A stretch of 64,000 nt of DNA, taken from the NCBI RefSeq assembly GCF_021789315.1, contig NZ_CP084561.1, positions 1,922,001-1,986,000 of the forward strand. Direction: 5' to 3'. Made by a program: the position numbers and the translations under genes. Under the pieces are notes generated by a model. The model saw only the letters and a list, made by a program, of their open reading frames with translations, had not been told where the DNA came from and did not search any database. This document shows positions 8,046 through 18,060 of this stretch, piece by piece (position 1 is the stretch's first letter; each line of letters opens with the position of its first letter). The stretch is from Arthrobacter sp. FW305-BF8. GTDB taxonomy: Bacteria > Actinomycetota > Actinomycetes > Actinomycetales > Micrococcaceae.

Positions 8046-8858
8046 ATGCCCAGACTCGACCAACTGCTCGTCAGCAGGGGACTGGCGCGGTCCCGCACGC
8101 ACGCCGCCCGGCTCATCGCCGAAGGCAAGGTGTCCTCCGATGGCGACGTCCTCGCCAAAGCGTCGCTGCAGGTGGGCGACGACCGTGAACTGAGCGTTGC
8201 GGAAGACGCAGCGGACGCATACGTCAGCAGGGCCGGCCACAAACTGGCCGGCGCGCTCGACGCTTTCCCCGAGGTCGCCGTCGGCGGCAAACGGTGCCTT
8301 GACGCCGGAGCCTCCACAGGCGGCTTCACCGACGTCCTGCTGCGGCGGGGAGCCGCGCACGTGGTGGCTGTCGACGTCGGGCACGGCCAGCTGGTGCCGC
8401 AGCTCCGCAGCGATCCGCGCGTGAGCGTGCACGAAGGTTTGAACGTCCGCTACATGGACGCGGGTCAGATCGGCGGCCCGGCCGAGATCACGGTTGCCGA
8501 CCTGTCCTTCATCTCCCTGACCCTGGTGCTGGCCCCGCTGGCAACCTGCACCGCCCCGGGCGGCGACCTGGTCCTCATGGTCAAGCCGCAGTTCGAGATC
8601 GGCAAGGAACGGCTCGCCCGCACGGGAGTGGTCACCTCGGAGCGCGAACGGCGGCTGGCTGTCGGTAAAGTGGCGGGGGCGGCGCTCGACGCCGGCTTGG
8701 AACTGCGGGGGCTGGCCATCAGCCCGTTGCCCGGCCAGGACGGAAATGTCGAATACTTCCTGTGGATAACGCAAAGAATGTCCGAAGACTTGCCTAAGAT
8801 CGAAGAGCGGGACGCAGCTGTCGCTGCGTTGCTGGGAAAGATCTGGCCGAACCACTAG
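8046..8858 (+). CDS. tlyA: TlyA family 16S/23S rRNA 2'-O-methyltransferase
   Basis: 270 aa. The N-terminal 65 residues are an S4 RNA-binding domain (RLDQLLVSRGLARSRTHAARL followed by GKV). A Rossmann methyltransferase follows: AYVSRAGHKLAGAL, the SAM-binding CLDAGASTGGFTDVLLRRGA, VDVGHGQLVPQL and MVKPQFEIGKE. This supplies the Lys-Asp-Lys-Glu type residues expected in 2'-O-methyltransferases. In M. tuberculosis TlyA methylates 16S C1409 and 23S C1920 and its loss gives capreomycin resistance; the same role is likely here. It sits in the conserved tlyA-nadK-recN run, 13 bp before nadK. Confidence 0.95.
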   Translation: MPRLDQLLVSRGLARSRTHAARLIAEGKVSSDGDVLAKASLQVGDDRELSVAEDAADAYVSRAGHKLAGALDAFPEVAVGGKRCLDAGASTGGFTDVLLRRGAAHVVAVDVGHGQLVPQLRSDPRVSVHEGLNVRYMDAGQIGGPAEITVADLSFISLTLVLAPLATCTAPGGDLVLMVKPQFEIGKERLARTGVVTSERERRLAVGKVAGAALDAGLELRGLAISPLPGQDGNVEYFLWITQRMSEDLPKIEERDAAVAALLGKIWPNH

Positions 8859-8871
8859 AGAGCGGAACCCG

Positions 8872-9897
8872 ATGAGCAGGCGTGTACTGGTACTTGCCCA
8901 TACCGGCCGCGAGGAATCCCTAAAGGCGGCCTGGGAAGCGTGCGCCCAGCTCCACGCCTTCGGCATCATCCCCGTCATGCAGAAGTCCGAACTGGGCGAC
9001 ATGGAGGGCTTCTTCGGCGCCATGGACCAGCCGGTCGAGATCCTCGACGACCATATCCAGCTTCCGGACGTCGAACTGGTCATGGTGCTGGGCGGGGACG
9101 GAACCATCCTGCGGGCGGCTGAGCTGGTCCGCGAATTCGATGTACCGCTGCTGGGCGTTAACCTCGGCCATGTCGGTTTCCTCGCCGAGAGCGAGCGCGC
9201 GGACCTCGCCCAGACAGTCGAGTGGATCGCCAGCCGTGAGTACACGGTGGAGGAGCGCATGACCATCGACGTCCAGGTCTGGGTCCGCGGCCAGAAGATC
9301 TGGCACACCTGGGCGCTGAACGAGGCTGCGATCGAAAAGGGCGACCGGGAGCGGATGCTCGAACTGGTCACGGAGGTGGACGAGCGCCCGCTGACCTCCT
9401 TCGGCTGCGACGGCGTGGTGCTGGCCACCCCAACAGGGTCCACCGCGTACGCCTTCTCCGCCGGCGGCCCTGTTGTATGGCCCGAAGTGGAAGCCCTCCT
9501 GATTGTGCCCATCAGCGCGCACGCCCTCTTCGCCAAGCCGCTGGTGGTCTCGCCCCGGTCCCGGCTGGCCGTGGAAGTCCTCAACCGGACCGATGCCCTG
9601 GGCGTGCTCTGGTGTGACGGCAGGCGATCTGTGGACCTGCCACCCGGCGCCCGCGTCGAGGTCACCAGGTCAGCCACCCCTGTCCGCCTGGCCCGCACGC
9701 ACCAGACCCCGTTCTCTGCCCGGCTGGTCCGCAAGTTCCAGCTTCCCATCCATGGCTGGCGCGGCCCTGTACCGCAGTCCGAGGAGATCCATACCGGTCC
9801 GGTGCCGCTTGTCCGCACGCCCCGGACCATGGCGCCGCCCTCGGGCCTTCGGCCGTCCGAACCCGGTCCAGAATCCGATCCTCCGACTGAAGAGTGA
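8872..9897 (+). CDS. nadK: NAD kinase
   Basis: 341 aa. Catalyses ATP-dependent phosphorylation of NAD to NADP in the cytosol. The signature GGDGTILRAAEL (D76 of GGDGT) and GVNLGHVGFLAE are present, as are the later NEAAIEKGDR and TPTGSTAYAFSAGGPVVWP active-site blocks. The family core is about 300 aa; here the last 40 residues are an extra Pro/Arg-rich, probably unstructured tail. Start ATG 8872, 13 bp after tlyA; recN begins 3 bp after its stop. Gene order tlyA-nadK-recN is standard in actinobacteria. Confidence 0.97.
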   Translation: MSRRVLVLAHTGREESLKAAWEACAQLHAFGIIPVMQKSELGDMEGFFGAMDQPVEILDDHIQLPDVELVMVLGGDGTILRAAELVREFDVPLLGVNLGHVGFLAESERADLAQTVEWIASREYTVEERMTIDVQVWVRGQKIWHTWALNEAAIEKGDRERMLELVTEVDERPLTSFGCDGVVLATPTGSTAYAFSAGGPVVWPEVEALLIVPISAHALFAKPLVVSPRSRLAVEVLNRTDALGVLWCDGRRSVDLPPGARVEVTRSATPVRLARTHQTPFSARLVRKFQLPIHGWRGPVPQSEEIHTGPVPLVRTPRTMAPPSGLRPSEPGPESDPPTEE

Positions 9898-9900
9898 ACC

Positions 9901-11640
9901 ATGCTTGAAGAACTGAGAATCCGCGATCTCGGCGTCATCACCGACGCCACGCTGCCGCTGGGCCCCGGGCTCAGCGTCGTCACCGGCGAGACCGGTGCCG
10001 GCAAGACCATGGTGGTCACCGCCGTCGGGCTGCTGCTGGGCGCACGCTCGGACGCCGGCGCCGTGCGCAGCGGTGCCAAGAGCGCCTCTGCCGAGGCCGT
10101 GGTGCAGTTGGCTTCCGGGCACCTCGCCCTGGAACGCGCCAGGGACGCCGGTGCTGAGATTGAGGAGTTCGACGGCGGCGCGGAACTGCTGCTGTCACGC
10201 CGCCTGGGTGCCGACGGACGCAGCAGGGCCTTCCTCGGCGGGCGGGCCGCCCCAGTGGGCGTGCTGGCCGAAATCGGCGAATCCCTCGTGGTGGTGCACG
10301 GGCAGACTGACCAGATCCGGCTCAAGGGGGCCGCCGCACAGCGCGAAGCCCTCGACAAGTTCGCGGGGGACGGGCTGGCGGCGGCGCTCGGCGGATTCCA
10401 GGACCTCTACGCCTCCTGGAAATCCAGCCAGGCAGAGCTGGACTCACTCCGGAGTGCGGAGCGCGAGCGGCTCCGGGAGGCCGAGTCCCTGGAAGCCGCG
10501 CTGGCGGAGATCGACGCCGTGGACCCGCAGCCGGGGGAGGACGAGGCCCTGAAGGCCGAGGCCGTGAAGCTGGCCAACGTCGAGGAACTCCGGATCGCCG
10601 CCACCACCGCGCACCAGGCCCTCATTGCCGAGGACTTTGGCGAGTCCGGCGACGCCACGTCGCTCGTCGATGCGGCCAAGCGGACCCTGGAACACGTGGC
10701 CGAACACGATGAGGAACTCGGATCTGCCGCCGCCCGCCTCGCCGAGGTGGGATTCCTGCTCAACGACATCGCCACCGAGCTGGCCAGCTACCAGGCCGGA
10801 CTCGACTCGGAGGGCCCGGAGCGCCTGGCCGAAATCGAAGAGCGCCGGGCGTCCCTGGCCAAGCTGGTCCGGAAGTACGCGCCAAGCATCGACGAGGTCC
10901 TCGAATGGGCGGAGACCGCCCGGGCCCGCTTTGACGAACTGCAGGGCGACTCCACCCGGATCGAAAACCTGGAAGCCGAGGTGGCCAGGGCCGCGGCCGA
11001 GCTGAAGAAACAGGCCGCAGCCATCAGCAAGGTCCGCGCCAAAGCAGCCAAGGACCTTTCCGCCCGGGTTAGCGCCGAGCTGAAGGCCCTCGCCATGGCA
11101 GACGCCACGCTGGTGATCACCATTGAGCCCGCCGCCCAGCTGGGACCTTACGGTGCGGACGAGATCTCCTTCCTGCTGCAGCCGCATTCCGGCGCACCGG
11201 CCCGGCCGCTGGGCAAGGGCGCGTCCGGCGGTGAGCTTTCCAGGGTCATGCTGGCCATCGAAGTGGTGCTGGCGGCCGTGGACCCCGTGCCGACGTTCGT
11301 GTTCGACGAGGTCGACGCCGGGGTGGGCGGGCGTGCCGCCGTCGAGATCGGCCGGCGGTTGGCCATGTTGGCGCGCCACGTCCAGGTCCTGGTGGTAACG
11401 CACCTGCCCCAGGTCGCCGCGTTCGCCGACCAGCACATCCGTGTGACCAAAACCTCTGTCCGCGGCTCCGACGGCTCCACGGCCAAGGGCTTCACCTCCA
11501 GCGACGTGCAGCTCCTGGACGAGGCCGAACGCGTTCGGGAACTGGCCCGGATGCTGGCAGGCCAGGAAGACTCCGAAACCGCCCAGGCCCACGCCCAGGA
11601 GCTTCTGGACGACGCCAAGCTCCTGCCCCAGCAGGCCTGA
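9901..11640 (+). CDS. recN: DNA repair protein RecN (SMC-like ATPase)
   Basis: 579 aa, close to the usual 550-600. N-terminal Walker A TGETGAGKT (about 28-36), long central coiled-coil arms rich in Ala, Glu and Arg (about 160-390, with a hinge-like middle), then the ABC signature GASGGELSRVMLAIE and Walker B PTFVFDEVDAGVGG near 450-480. RecN is an SMC-related cytosolic ATPase that tethers DNA ends during double-strand-break repair with RecA. Start ATG 9901 lies 3 bp after nadK, indicating cotranscription. No SOS (LexA) box is expected within this operon and none was noticed. Confidence 0.97.
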   Translation: MLEELRIRDLGVITDATLPLGPGLSVVTGETGAGKTMVVTAVGLLLGARSDAGAVRSGAKSASAEAVVQLASGHLALERARDAGAEIEEFDGGAELLLSRRLGADGRSRAFLGGRAAPVGVLAEIGESLVVVHGQTDQIRLKGAAAQREALDKFAGDGLAAALGGFQDLYASWKSSQAELDSLRSAERERLREAESLEAALAEIDAVDPQPGEDEALKAEAVKLANVEELRIAATTAHQALIAEDFGESGDATSLVDAAKRTLEHVAEHDEELGSAAARLAEVGFLLNDIATELASYQAGLDSEGPERLAEIEERRASLAKLVRKYAPSIDEVLEWAETARARFDELQGDSTRIENLEAEVARAAAELKKQAAAISKVRAKAAKDLSARVSAELKALAMADATLVITIEPAAQLGPYGADEISFLLQPHSGAPARPLGKGASGGELSRVMLAIEVVLAAVDPVPTFVFDEVDAGVGGRAAVEIGRRLAMLARHVQVLVVTHLPQVAAFADQHIRVTKTSVRGSDGSTAKGFTSSDVQLLDEAERVRELARMLAGQEDSETAQAHAQELLDDAKLLPQQA

Positions 11641-11747
11641 GCCCGGTGAAGGCCTGCAGCCGCGTGACAACCCCTTGCCGGGAGCGCGCGGACAGGGAAA
11701 ACTGAAGCCTTTGGGGACGCATACCCGATCCGTGGAAGGCTCAATTG

Positions 11748-13505
<1,758 letters not shown>

Positions 13506-13552
13506 ATCCCGGCAGAGTAATTTCACAGCACCCATAGAGTAAGGACGGCGCG

Positions 13553-14215
13553 ATGCCCGGTAATTCTGAAGACACCCCTGCTGACCGGCAGGTTTCGGAT
13601 GCGCCGAGCCCGCGCCGTCTGCTCTCCCGGGAGCGGGTCTACAACGGCCGGATCTGGGACGTTGTCAGCGACAGCTTCAAGCTCACCGCCGAGGGTGACC
13701 CCTTGGTCCGCGACTACATCGAGCACCCCGGTGCCGTCGCTGTGCTCCCCATGAACGCCGACGGCGAGGTGCTGCTGATCAAGCAGTACCGCCACCCGGT
13801 GGGCATGGACCTGTGGGAAATTCCCGCTGGCCTGCTCGACGTCGAGGGGGAGGACTTCGTAGTGGGCGCGGCACGGGAGCTCGCCGAGGAAGCCGACCTG
13901 ATCGCCAGTGACTGGAACGTCCTGGTTGACTTTTACAATTCGCCCGGATCCTCCAGCGAGGCGATCCGCATCTACCTGGCCCGCGGCCTCACCGAGGTCC
14001 CGCATCACGAACTCCACGTCCGCACGGACGAGGAAGCGGAAATCGAGCTGCACTGGATCCCGCTGGAGGATGCCGTGGCCGCAGTGCTGGAGGGACGCCT
14101 CCACAACCCGTCCGCCGTCGTCGGAATCCTCGCGGCCGCGGCCGCGAAAGCGGACGGCTTCAGCGGGCTACGGCCGGGCGACGCCCCCTGGCCGGCCCAC
14201 CCCAGCCAGCGCTGA
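13553..14215 (+). CDS. ADP-ribose pyrophosphatase-type Nudix hydrolase
   Basis: 220 aa. The Nudix box is GLLDVEGEDFVVGAARELAEE (about 93-113): E100, R108-E109 and E112-E113 supply the metal ligands. The final Gly of the consensus is Asp115 (A-D-L), seen also in actinobacterial ADP-ribose pyrophosphatases. IKQYRHPVGMDLWEIPAG before the box is typical of the ADPRase subgroup, which cleaves ADP-ribose to AMP and ribose-5-phosphate. Order pyrG-Nudix-xerD matches Rv1699-Rv1701. Its TGA overlaps the ATG of xerD (TGATG), so xerD is probably translationally coupled to it. Confidence 0.92.
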   Translation: MPGNSEDTPADRQVSDAPSPRRLLSRERVYNGRIWDVVSDSFKLTAEGDPLVRDYIEHPGAVAVLPMNADGEVLLIKQYRHPVGMDLWEIPAGLLDVEGEDFVVGAARELAEEADLIASDWNVLVDFYNSPGSSSEAIRIYLARGLTEVPHHELHVRTDEEAEIELHWIPLEDAVAAVLEGRLHNPSAVVGILAAAAAKADGFSGLRPGDAPWPAHPSQR

Positions 14216-15258
14216 TGTCCGCGGACACGGCTGCACCGGAGAATTCATCCGCCACGGCGGACTCTGCGCTGGTAGACCCTGGTCTGGCAGACGGCGCGGA
14301 AGCGGCACCGCCACAACGGCCGCGCACCGCCATTGACCGCGGCATGACCGACTACCTGCAGCACATGGGCGTCGAACGGGGCCTGGCGGCAAACACTCTG
14401 TCCGCCTACCGCCGCGACCTCGCCCGGTACTCGACCTACCTCGCCGGGCAGGGCCTCAGCAGCCCGGCTGACATTACCCGCCACCACGTGACGGGCTTCG
14501 CCCAGGCCCTCTCTGACGGAGCTGACGGCGGTACCCCGCTGGGAGTGCGGTCCGCGGCGCGGACCGTGGTGGCCGTTCGGGGACTGCACCGCTTTTGGGC
14601 GCTGGAAGGAACGACGACGGCGGACCCCGCCAGCGATGTGCACCCGCCGATGCCTGGCAAGCGGCTCCCCAAGGCCATCACCGTGGACGAGGTCACGCGG
14701 ATCCTGGAAGCCGCCGGGACAGACACCGCCACCGGCCTCCGCGACCGGGCGCTGCTCGAATTCCTCTACTCCACCGGAGCCCGGATCAGCGAAGCCGTGG
14801 GCCTGGACGTCGACGACCTCTCGGTGCAGCCCGCCGAATCCGGCCCGGCCATCGTGCGGCTGTTCGGAAAGGGCTCCAAGGAACGCCTGGTCCCGCTGGG
14901 TTCATTCGCGGCCCGCGCCCTCGACGCCTACCTGGTCCGGGGCCGCCCACTGCTCGCGGGGAAGGGCAAGGGCACCCCGGCGCTATTCCTCAACGCGAGG
15001 GGCGGGCGCATCAGCCGGCAAAGCGCCTGGACCATTTTGAAAGCCGCGGCGGACAAGGCCCAGATCACTAAGGATGTCTCCCCGCACACGCTGCGGCACT
15101 CCTTCGCCACCCACCTGCTCGAAGGCGGAGCGGATGTCCGCGTGGTCCAGGAGCTGCTTGGCCATGCCTCGGTGACCACCACACAGGTATATACCCTGGT
15201 CACCGCCGACACGCTGCGGGAAGTCTATGCCGCAGCGCACCCCCGGGCCCTGGGGTAA
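14215..15258 (+). CDS. xerD: Tyrosine recombinase XerD
   Basis: 347 aa. Resolves chromosome dimers at dif together with XerC and FtsK. The N-terminal SAM-like domain (MTDYLQHMGVERGLAANTLS, about 43-62) is followed by the catalytic domain with R190 (GARISEA), H291-x-x-R294 (HTLRH), H317 (LLGHAS) and nucleophile Y326 (TTTQVYT). About 40 extra disordered residues precede the conserved N-terminus; an internal start near ATG 14344 would give the usual length of about 300 aa, but the TGATG junction with the Nudix gene supports 14215. Unlike the compact arrangement in many actinobacteria, parA does not follow directly; about 13 kb of accessory genes intervene. Confidence 0.94.
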   Translation: MSADTAAPENSSATADSALVDPGLADGAEAAPPQRPRTAIDRGMTDYLQHMGVERGLAANTLSAYRRDLARYSTYLAGQGLSSPADITRHHVTGFAQALSDGADGGTPLGVRSAARTVVAVRGLHRFWALEGTTTADPASDVHPPMPGKRLPKAITVDEVTRILEAAGTDTATGLRDRALLEFLYSTGARISEAVGLDVDDLSVQPAESGPAIVRLFGKGSKERLVPLGSFAARALDAYLVRGRPLLAGKGKGTPALFLNARGGRISRQSAWTILKAAADKAQITKDVSPHTLRHSFATHLLEGGADVRVVQELLGHASVTTTQVYTLVTADTLREVYAAAHPRALG

Positions 15259-15299
15259 TCCCGGCTCCTGCGTCAACGCGCGTATAGCGCCGGCACCGC

Positions 15300-15305
15300 T
15301 AGGCT
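15300..15305 (+). promoter_or_regulatory. Candidate -10 element of a leaderless promoter
   Basis: TAGGCT ends 7 nt before ATG 15313, and no Shine-Dalgarno lies between. This spacing places transcription start at or next to the ATG, the arrangement of leaderless mRNAs that are common in actinobacteria. The -35 region is weak. Confidence 0.45.
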
Positions 15306-15312
15306 GGTCTGC

Positions 15313-15804
15313 ATGACTTCCGTGCCCGTAACCCTCTGCTTCCTGCTACGGGAACGCGCGGAGGCCGGGCTTGAGGTGCTCCTTGGCCTGAAGCGGACCG
15401 GCTTCGGAAGCGGCAAAATTGTTGGACTCGGCGGCCACGTGGAGGCCGGCGAGACCGATGCCCAGGCGGCGTGCCGCGAGGTGCTGGAGGAATCCGGCGT
15501 CGTTGTCCTCGAGGAGGACCTGTTGGACGCGGGCACAGTGGAGTTCATTTTTCCCTCCCGCCCTGACTGGAACATGTCCACCAGCCTGTTCACCACCCGC
15601 CGGTGGGCCGGTGAGCCCGTCGAGAGCTCAGAGATCATTCCGGAGTGGTTCCTGGTGTCCTCCCTTCCGCTGGAGCGCATGTGGCAGGATGCTGAGCACT
15701 GGCTGCCCCTGGCTCTGGCCGGGAGCGTCGTCGATGCTGTCATCACCCTGAACGGGGACAATGAGACCGTGGCGTCCGCCGAATATTCTTTCCGGGCCGT
15801 GTAA
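15313..15804 (+). CDS. MutT-type Nudix hydrolase (8-oxo-dGTP diphosphatase-like)
   Basis: 163 aa. A textbook Nudix box runs from G41 (GHVEAGE, then TDAQAACREVLEESGV): E47, R55-E56, E59-E60 and G62 all match GX5EX7REUXEEXGU. FLLRERAEAGLEVLLGLKRTGFGSGKIVG upstream and the LFTTRRWAGEPVESSEIIPEWF segment downstream resemble the human MTH1/bacterial MutT group that sanitises oxidised purine nucleotides. Cytosolic, no signal. It is preceded by a leaderless-type promoter rather than a ribosome site and is not part of the xerD operon (54 bp gap). Confidence 0.9.
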   Translation: MTSVPVTLCFLLRERAEAGLEVLLGLKRTGFGSGKIVGLGGHVEAGETDAQAACREVLEESGVVVLEEDLLDAGTVEFIFPSRPDWNMSTSLFTTRRWAGEPVESSEIIPEWFLVSSLPLERMWQDAEHWLPLALAGSVVDAVITLNGDNETVASAEYSFRAV

Positions 15805-15878
15805 CCGCCCGTGCCCTGGCGGAAACTATACGGTTAGCCTGCCAAGTCAGGACACTACTTTTTACGTTTGGGGGATAC

Positions 15879-16463
15879 GTGGATTCGGAGCGCGAACGGG
15901 CGTTCATCGCCGTTCACAGGGACAGCTATCCGCGGATATACAGATATGTGCGGCGGCGGGTGGAATCGCCTGAGCTCGCTGAAGAGCTTGCCGCCGACGT
16001 GTTCCGCGTCGTATGGCAAAAATGGCAGGACCAGCCACGCGCGGACATCGCGTGGCTGCTGACCGTGGCGCGGAACCTGGTCGGAAACGCATACCGGAGC
16101 CGTGACAGGCAGGTGGCCCTGCAGGCAAAACTCCGGGCATCCGCCGAGCTCCGCTCCGGGACCGACTCCGAGGATCTGGTGGTCCACGACGCCATGGCCG
16201 CGCTGCGCGACAGTGAGCGCGACATCCTGCAGTTGGCCTATTGGGACGAGCTGACCATGGCGGAGATCGCCGGCGTTCTGGAGTGCAGCGAAACTGCTGC
16301 CAAAGTGCGCCTGCACCGAGCCAGGGCGGCGTTCCGCAAGCGCATGCCGGTGCCCGCGGAGTCGGGAAGGCAGAGCTCGGGAGTACAGAGCTCGGGAAGA
16401 CAGAGCCCGGGCAGTCAGAACCCGGGCGGACAGAAATCCGTCACACAGAAGATGGGGGCATGA
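15879..16463 (+). CDS. ECF-type RNA polymerase sigma factor
   Basis: 194 aa, GTG start preceded by GGGGG at 15870-15874. Region sigma-2 is YPRIYRYVRRRV followed by ELAEELAADVFRVVWQKW; region sigma-4 is LRDSERDILQLAYWDELTMAE then the helix-turn-helix IAGVLECSETAAKVRLHRAR. The fold is the minimal two-domain ECF sigma. The last 30 residues are an unusual Gln/Ser/Gly-rich tail made by a 15-bp DNA repeat. The next gene begins 1 bp after its stop and encodes a single-pass membrane protein, the usual place of an anti-sigma factor. Target genes are unknown. Confidence 0.93.
   Translation: MDSERERAFIAVHRDSYPRIYRYVRRRVESPELAEELAADVFRVVWQKWQDQPRADIAWLLTVARNLVGNAYRSRDRQVALQAKLRASAELRSGTDSEDLVVHDAMAALRDSERDILQLAYWDELTMAEIAGVLECSETAAKVRLHRARAAFRKRMPVPAESGRQSSGVQSSGRQSPGSQNPGGQKSVTQKMGA
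16365..16439 (+). repeat. Five 15-bp tandem repeats at the sigma factor 3' end
   Basis: Five consecutive 15-mers of the form ggNNNNcagagctcg/aacccg encode the pentapeptides GRQSS, GVQSS, GRQSP, GSQNP, GGQKS. The frame is kept because 15 is a multiple of 3. They lie after the last structured residue of sigma region 4. Confidence 0.9.
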
Positions 16464-16464
16464 G

Positions 16465-17982
16465 ATGGATCCGATCAAGAACATGATTTCCGGGTCAGAC
16501 CCGCTCCGCAACGATCCTGCCGGTACTCCCGACGCCGATGAGGTCCTGCGCCGGGTGACCACCGATGCCCCGATATTCACGGACAGCCTGCCGGCGAACG
16601 TACTGCAGTTCGGCGACCGGAAACGACGGCGGGCCCGAGTCGCCGGTGTGCTCACCTTGGCCGCGGCAGCGGTGACCGCCGGTGTTCTGGTGGCGACGAA
16701 CCTCGGATCGCTGACATCGGCCCCCGCCCCGGCGGGCACAGTTCTGCCCTCCGCCTCCGCCTCCACATCGGCGGAGCCGGTAACGCCAACGGTGACGGCT
16801 TCGCCCTCCGCGACACGGACGGCGACAGCAACGCCGGCGCCGCCCCCTCCTGCGGCCGCAGTTTCGTGGACCACCTTCACGGACGCCACCGGCCAGGCCA
16901 CCTTCGAGCACCCGCTGGGGTGGACCGTGGCTCAAACGCCGGCGACCATCGCTGGTGGCTCGTACAACATCGTTGAAGTGAAGAACGCCGCCGGCAAGAC
17001 CGTGGCCACACTTCGCCTCGTCTATGAAGCCACGGGTGGTCCGGTGTGCCCGGTCCCGAAGCCGTTCCAGACGCTCGACTCGGTGGTTGTCGACATTCAG
17101 CAGAAAGCGGCCAAGCTCAGGGAACACCCCCGAGGCCCGTCCGCCTTTGTCTTCCGCATAATCCAGGGAGACAAGGTCTACGGGTCCCTCGCCCTGACTG
17201 ACGGAGACTTGGCTCAGCAGACCACAACCTGCGGTCTGTACAACGGCATCCTCGGCCCGGACAACGTCCCGTTCGCGCAGTTTGGCGACACTCTTTGGCT
17301 CACGGCGGACGGAAAGGACGCCCCGCTCGCGTTCGACTCGGTGGCCGAGGCCAAGGCATACATGGGAACGCAGGAGTACCGGGACCTCAAGCGCATGCTG
17401 ATCTCCCTGGCGCTGCAGCCGGCCAAAACGGCGACAACAAGCAAGCGCTTCGTCAGTGAGGACGGGCAGGCCAGCTTCGTTCTCCCCGAGGGCTGGACGG
17501 CGAAGGACCTCCCGGTCGGAACGCCTGAGTACCCGGGGTCGGGAATCGCGGTTTCCGACGAAGCCGGCAAGACAGTGGCAAACTTCCAGCACTCTGCTGC
17601 CGGCGGCCTCGGCGGCGCCTGCAACGCCGGGACTTACAAGATCACCGAGCTTGATACTGACTCGTCATCCCTTACCGCAGGCTGGGCCGTCCAGCGGGGA
17701 GTCCGGTTCTCGTACCGCGTCATGGACAAGACCTCGACTGGCAAGGGTCTCAGCTACCAGATGGGGCTGGTGGACAACTCAAGCGGAGGAACGCGGGACA
17801 GCTGCCTGATGTACACAGTGGTCACGGGTGCTCCGCGGGGCATGTTGTCCTTCGCGGACCGGGCCGTCCAGGAGGCCGCCGAGCCAACATTTGCCAGCAT
17901 GGCTGAGGCCAGAGCCTACATGGAGACACCGGAGTACAGGAAGCTGAAGGCTATGATCCAAAGCCTGCAGATCTCGTCCTGA
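16465..17982 (+). CDS. Single-pass membrane protein, probable partner of the ECF sigma factor
   Basis: 505 aa. Start ATG 16465, 1 bp after the sigma stop. Residues 1-55 are cytosolic and end in a basic patch (DRKRRRAR); a membrane helix spans about 58-80; a Ser/Thr/Pro linker (about 90-128) leads to a large extracytoplasmic part made of two related modules, one opening TFTDATGQATFEHPLGWTV and the other RFVSEDGQASFVLPEGWTA. Both contain a TMAEARAYM/VAEAKAYM-like helix near their end (ALP/AYMGTQEYRDLKRM and AYMETPEYRKLKAM), so an internal duplication is clear. No zinc-binding HX3CX2C anti-sigma motif is present in the cytosolic part. Role as an anti-sigma or sensor is inferred from operon position only; the modules are not recognised. 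Confidence 0.8.
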   Translation: MDPIKNMISGSDPLRNDPAGTPDADEVLRRVTTDAPIFTDSLPANVLQFGDRKRRRARVAGVLTLAAAAVTAGVLVATNLGSLTSAPAPAGTVLPSASASTSAEPVTPTVTASPSATRTATATPAPPPPAAAVSWTTFTDATGQATFEHPLGWTVAQTPATIAGGSYNIVEVKNAAGKTVATLRLVYEATGGPVCPVPKPFQTLDSVVVDIQQKAAKLREHPRGPSAFVFRIIQGDKVYGSLALTDGDLAQQTTTCGLYNGILGPDNVPFAQFGDTLWLTADGKDAPLAFDSVAEAKAYMGTQEYRDLKRMLISLALQPAKTATTSKRFVSEDGQASFVLPEGWTAKDLPVGTPEYPGSGIAVSDEAGKTVANFQHSAAGGLGGACNAGTYKITELDTDSSSLTAGWAVQRGVRFSYRVMDKTSTGKGLSYQMGLVDNSSGGTRDSCLMYTVVTGAPRGMLSFADRAVQEAAEPTFASMAEARAYMETPEYRKLKAMIQSLQISS

Positions 17983-17994
17983 ACACGGCAGCAA

Positions 17995-18040
17995 ACGACG
18001 CCGGGCCGGCCACCTCAAAAGGTGACCGGCCCGGCGTCGT
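17995..18040. terminator. Bidirectional terminator between the ECF operon and prpC
   Basis: A long near-perfect hairpin: acgacgccgggccgg at 17995-18009 pairs with ccggcccggcgtcgt at 18026-18040, and cacct/aggtg extend it toward the loop. It lies between convergent genes and ends 20 bp before the prpC stop codon. Confidence 0.88.
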
Positions 18041-18060
18041 ACGCGTTTACGGGCGAGGGG

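Noticed and set aside
15805..15878. Self-recognised ECF promoter (GGAAAC region) before the sigma gene
   Set aside because: A GGAAAC occurs, but no CGTC/CGTT-type -10 lies at a consistent spacing, so it was not listed.
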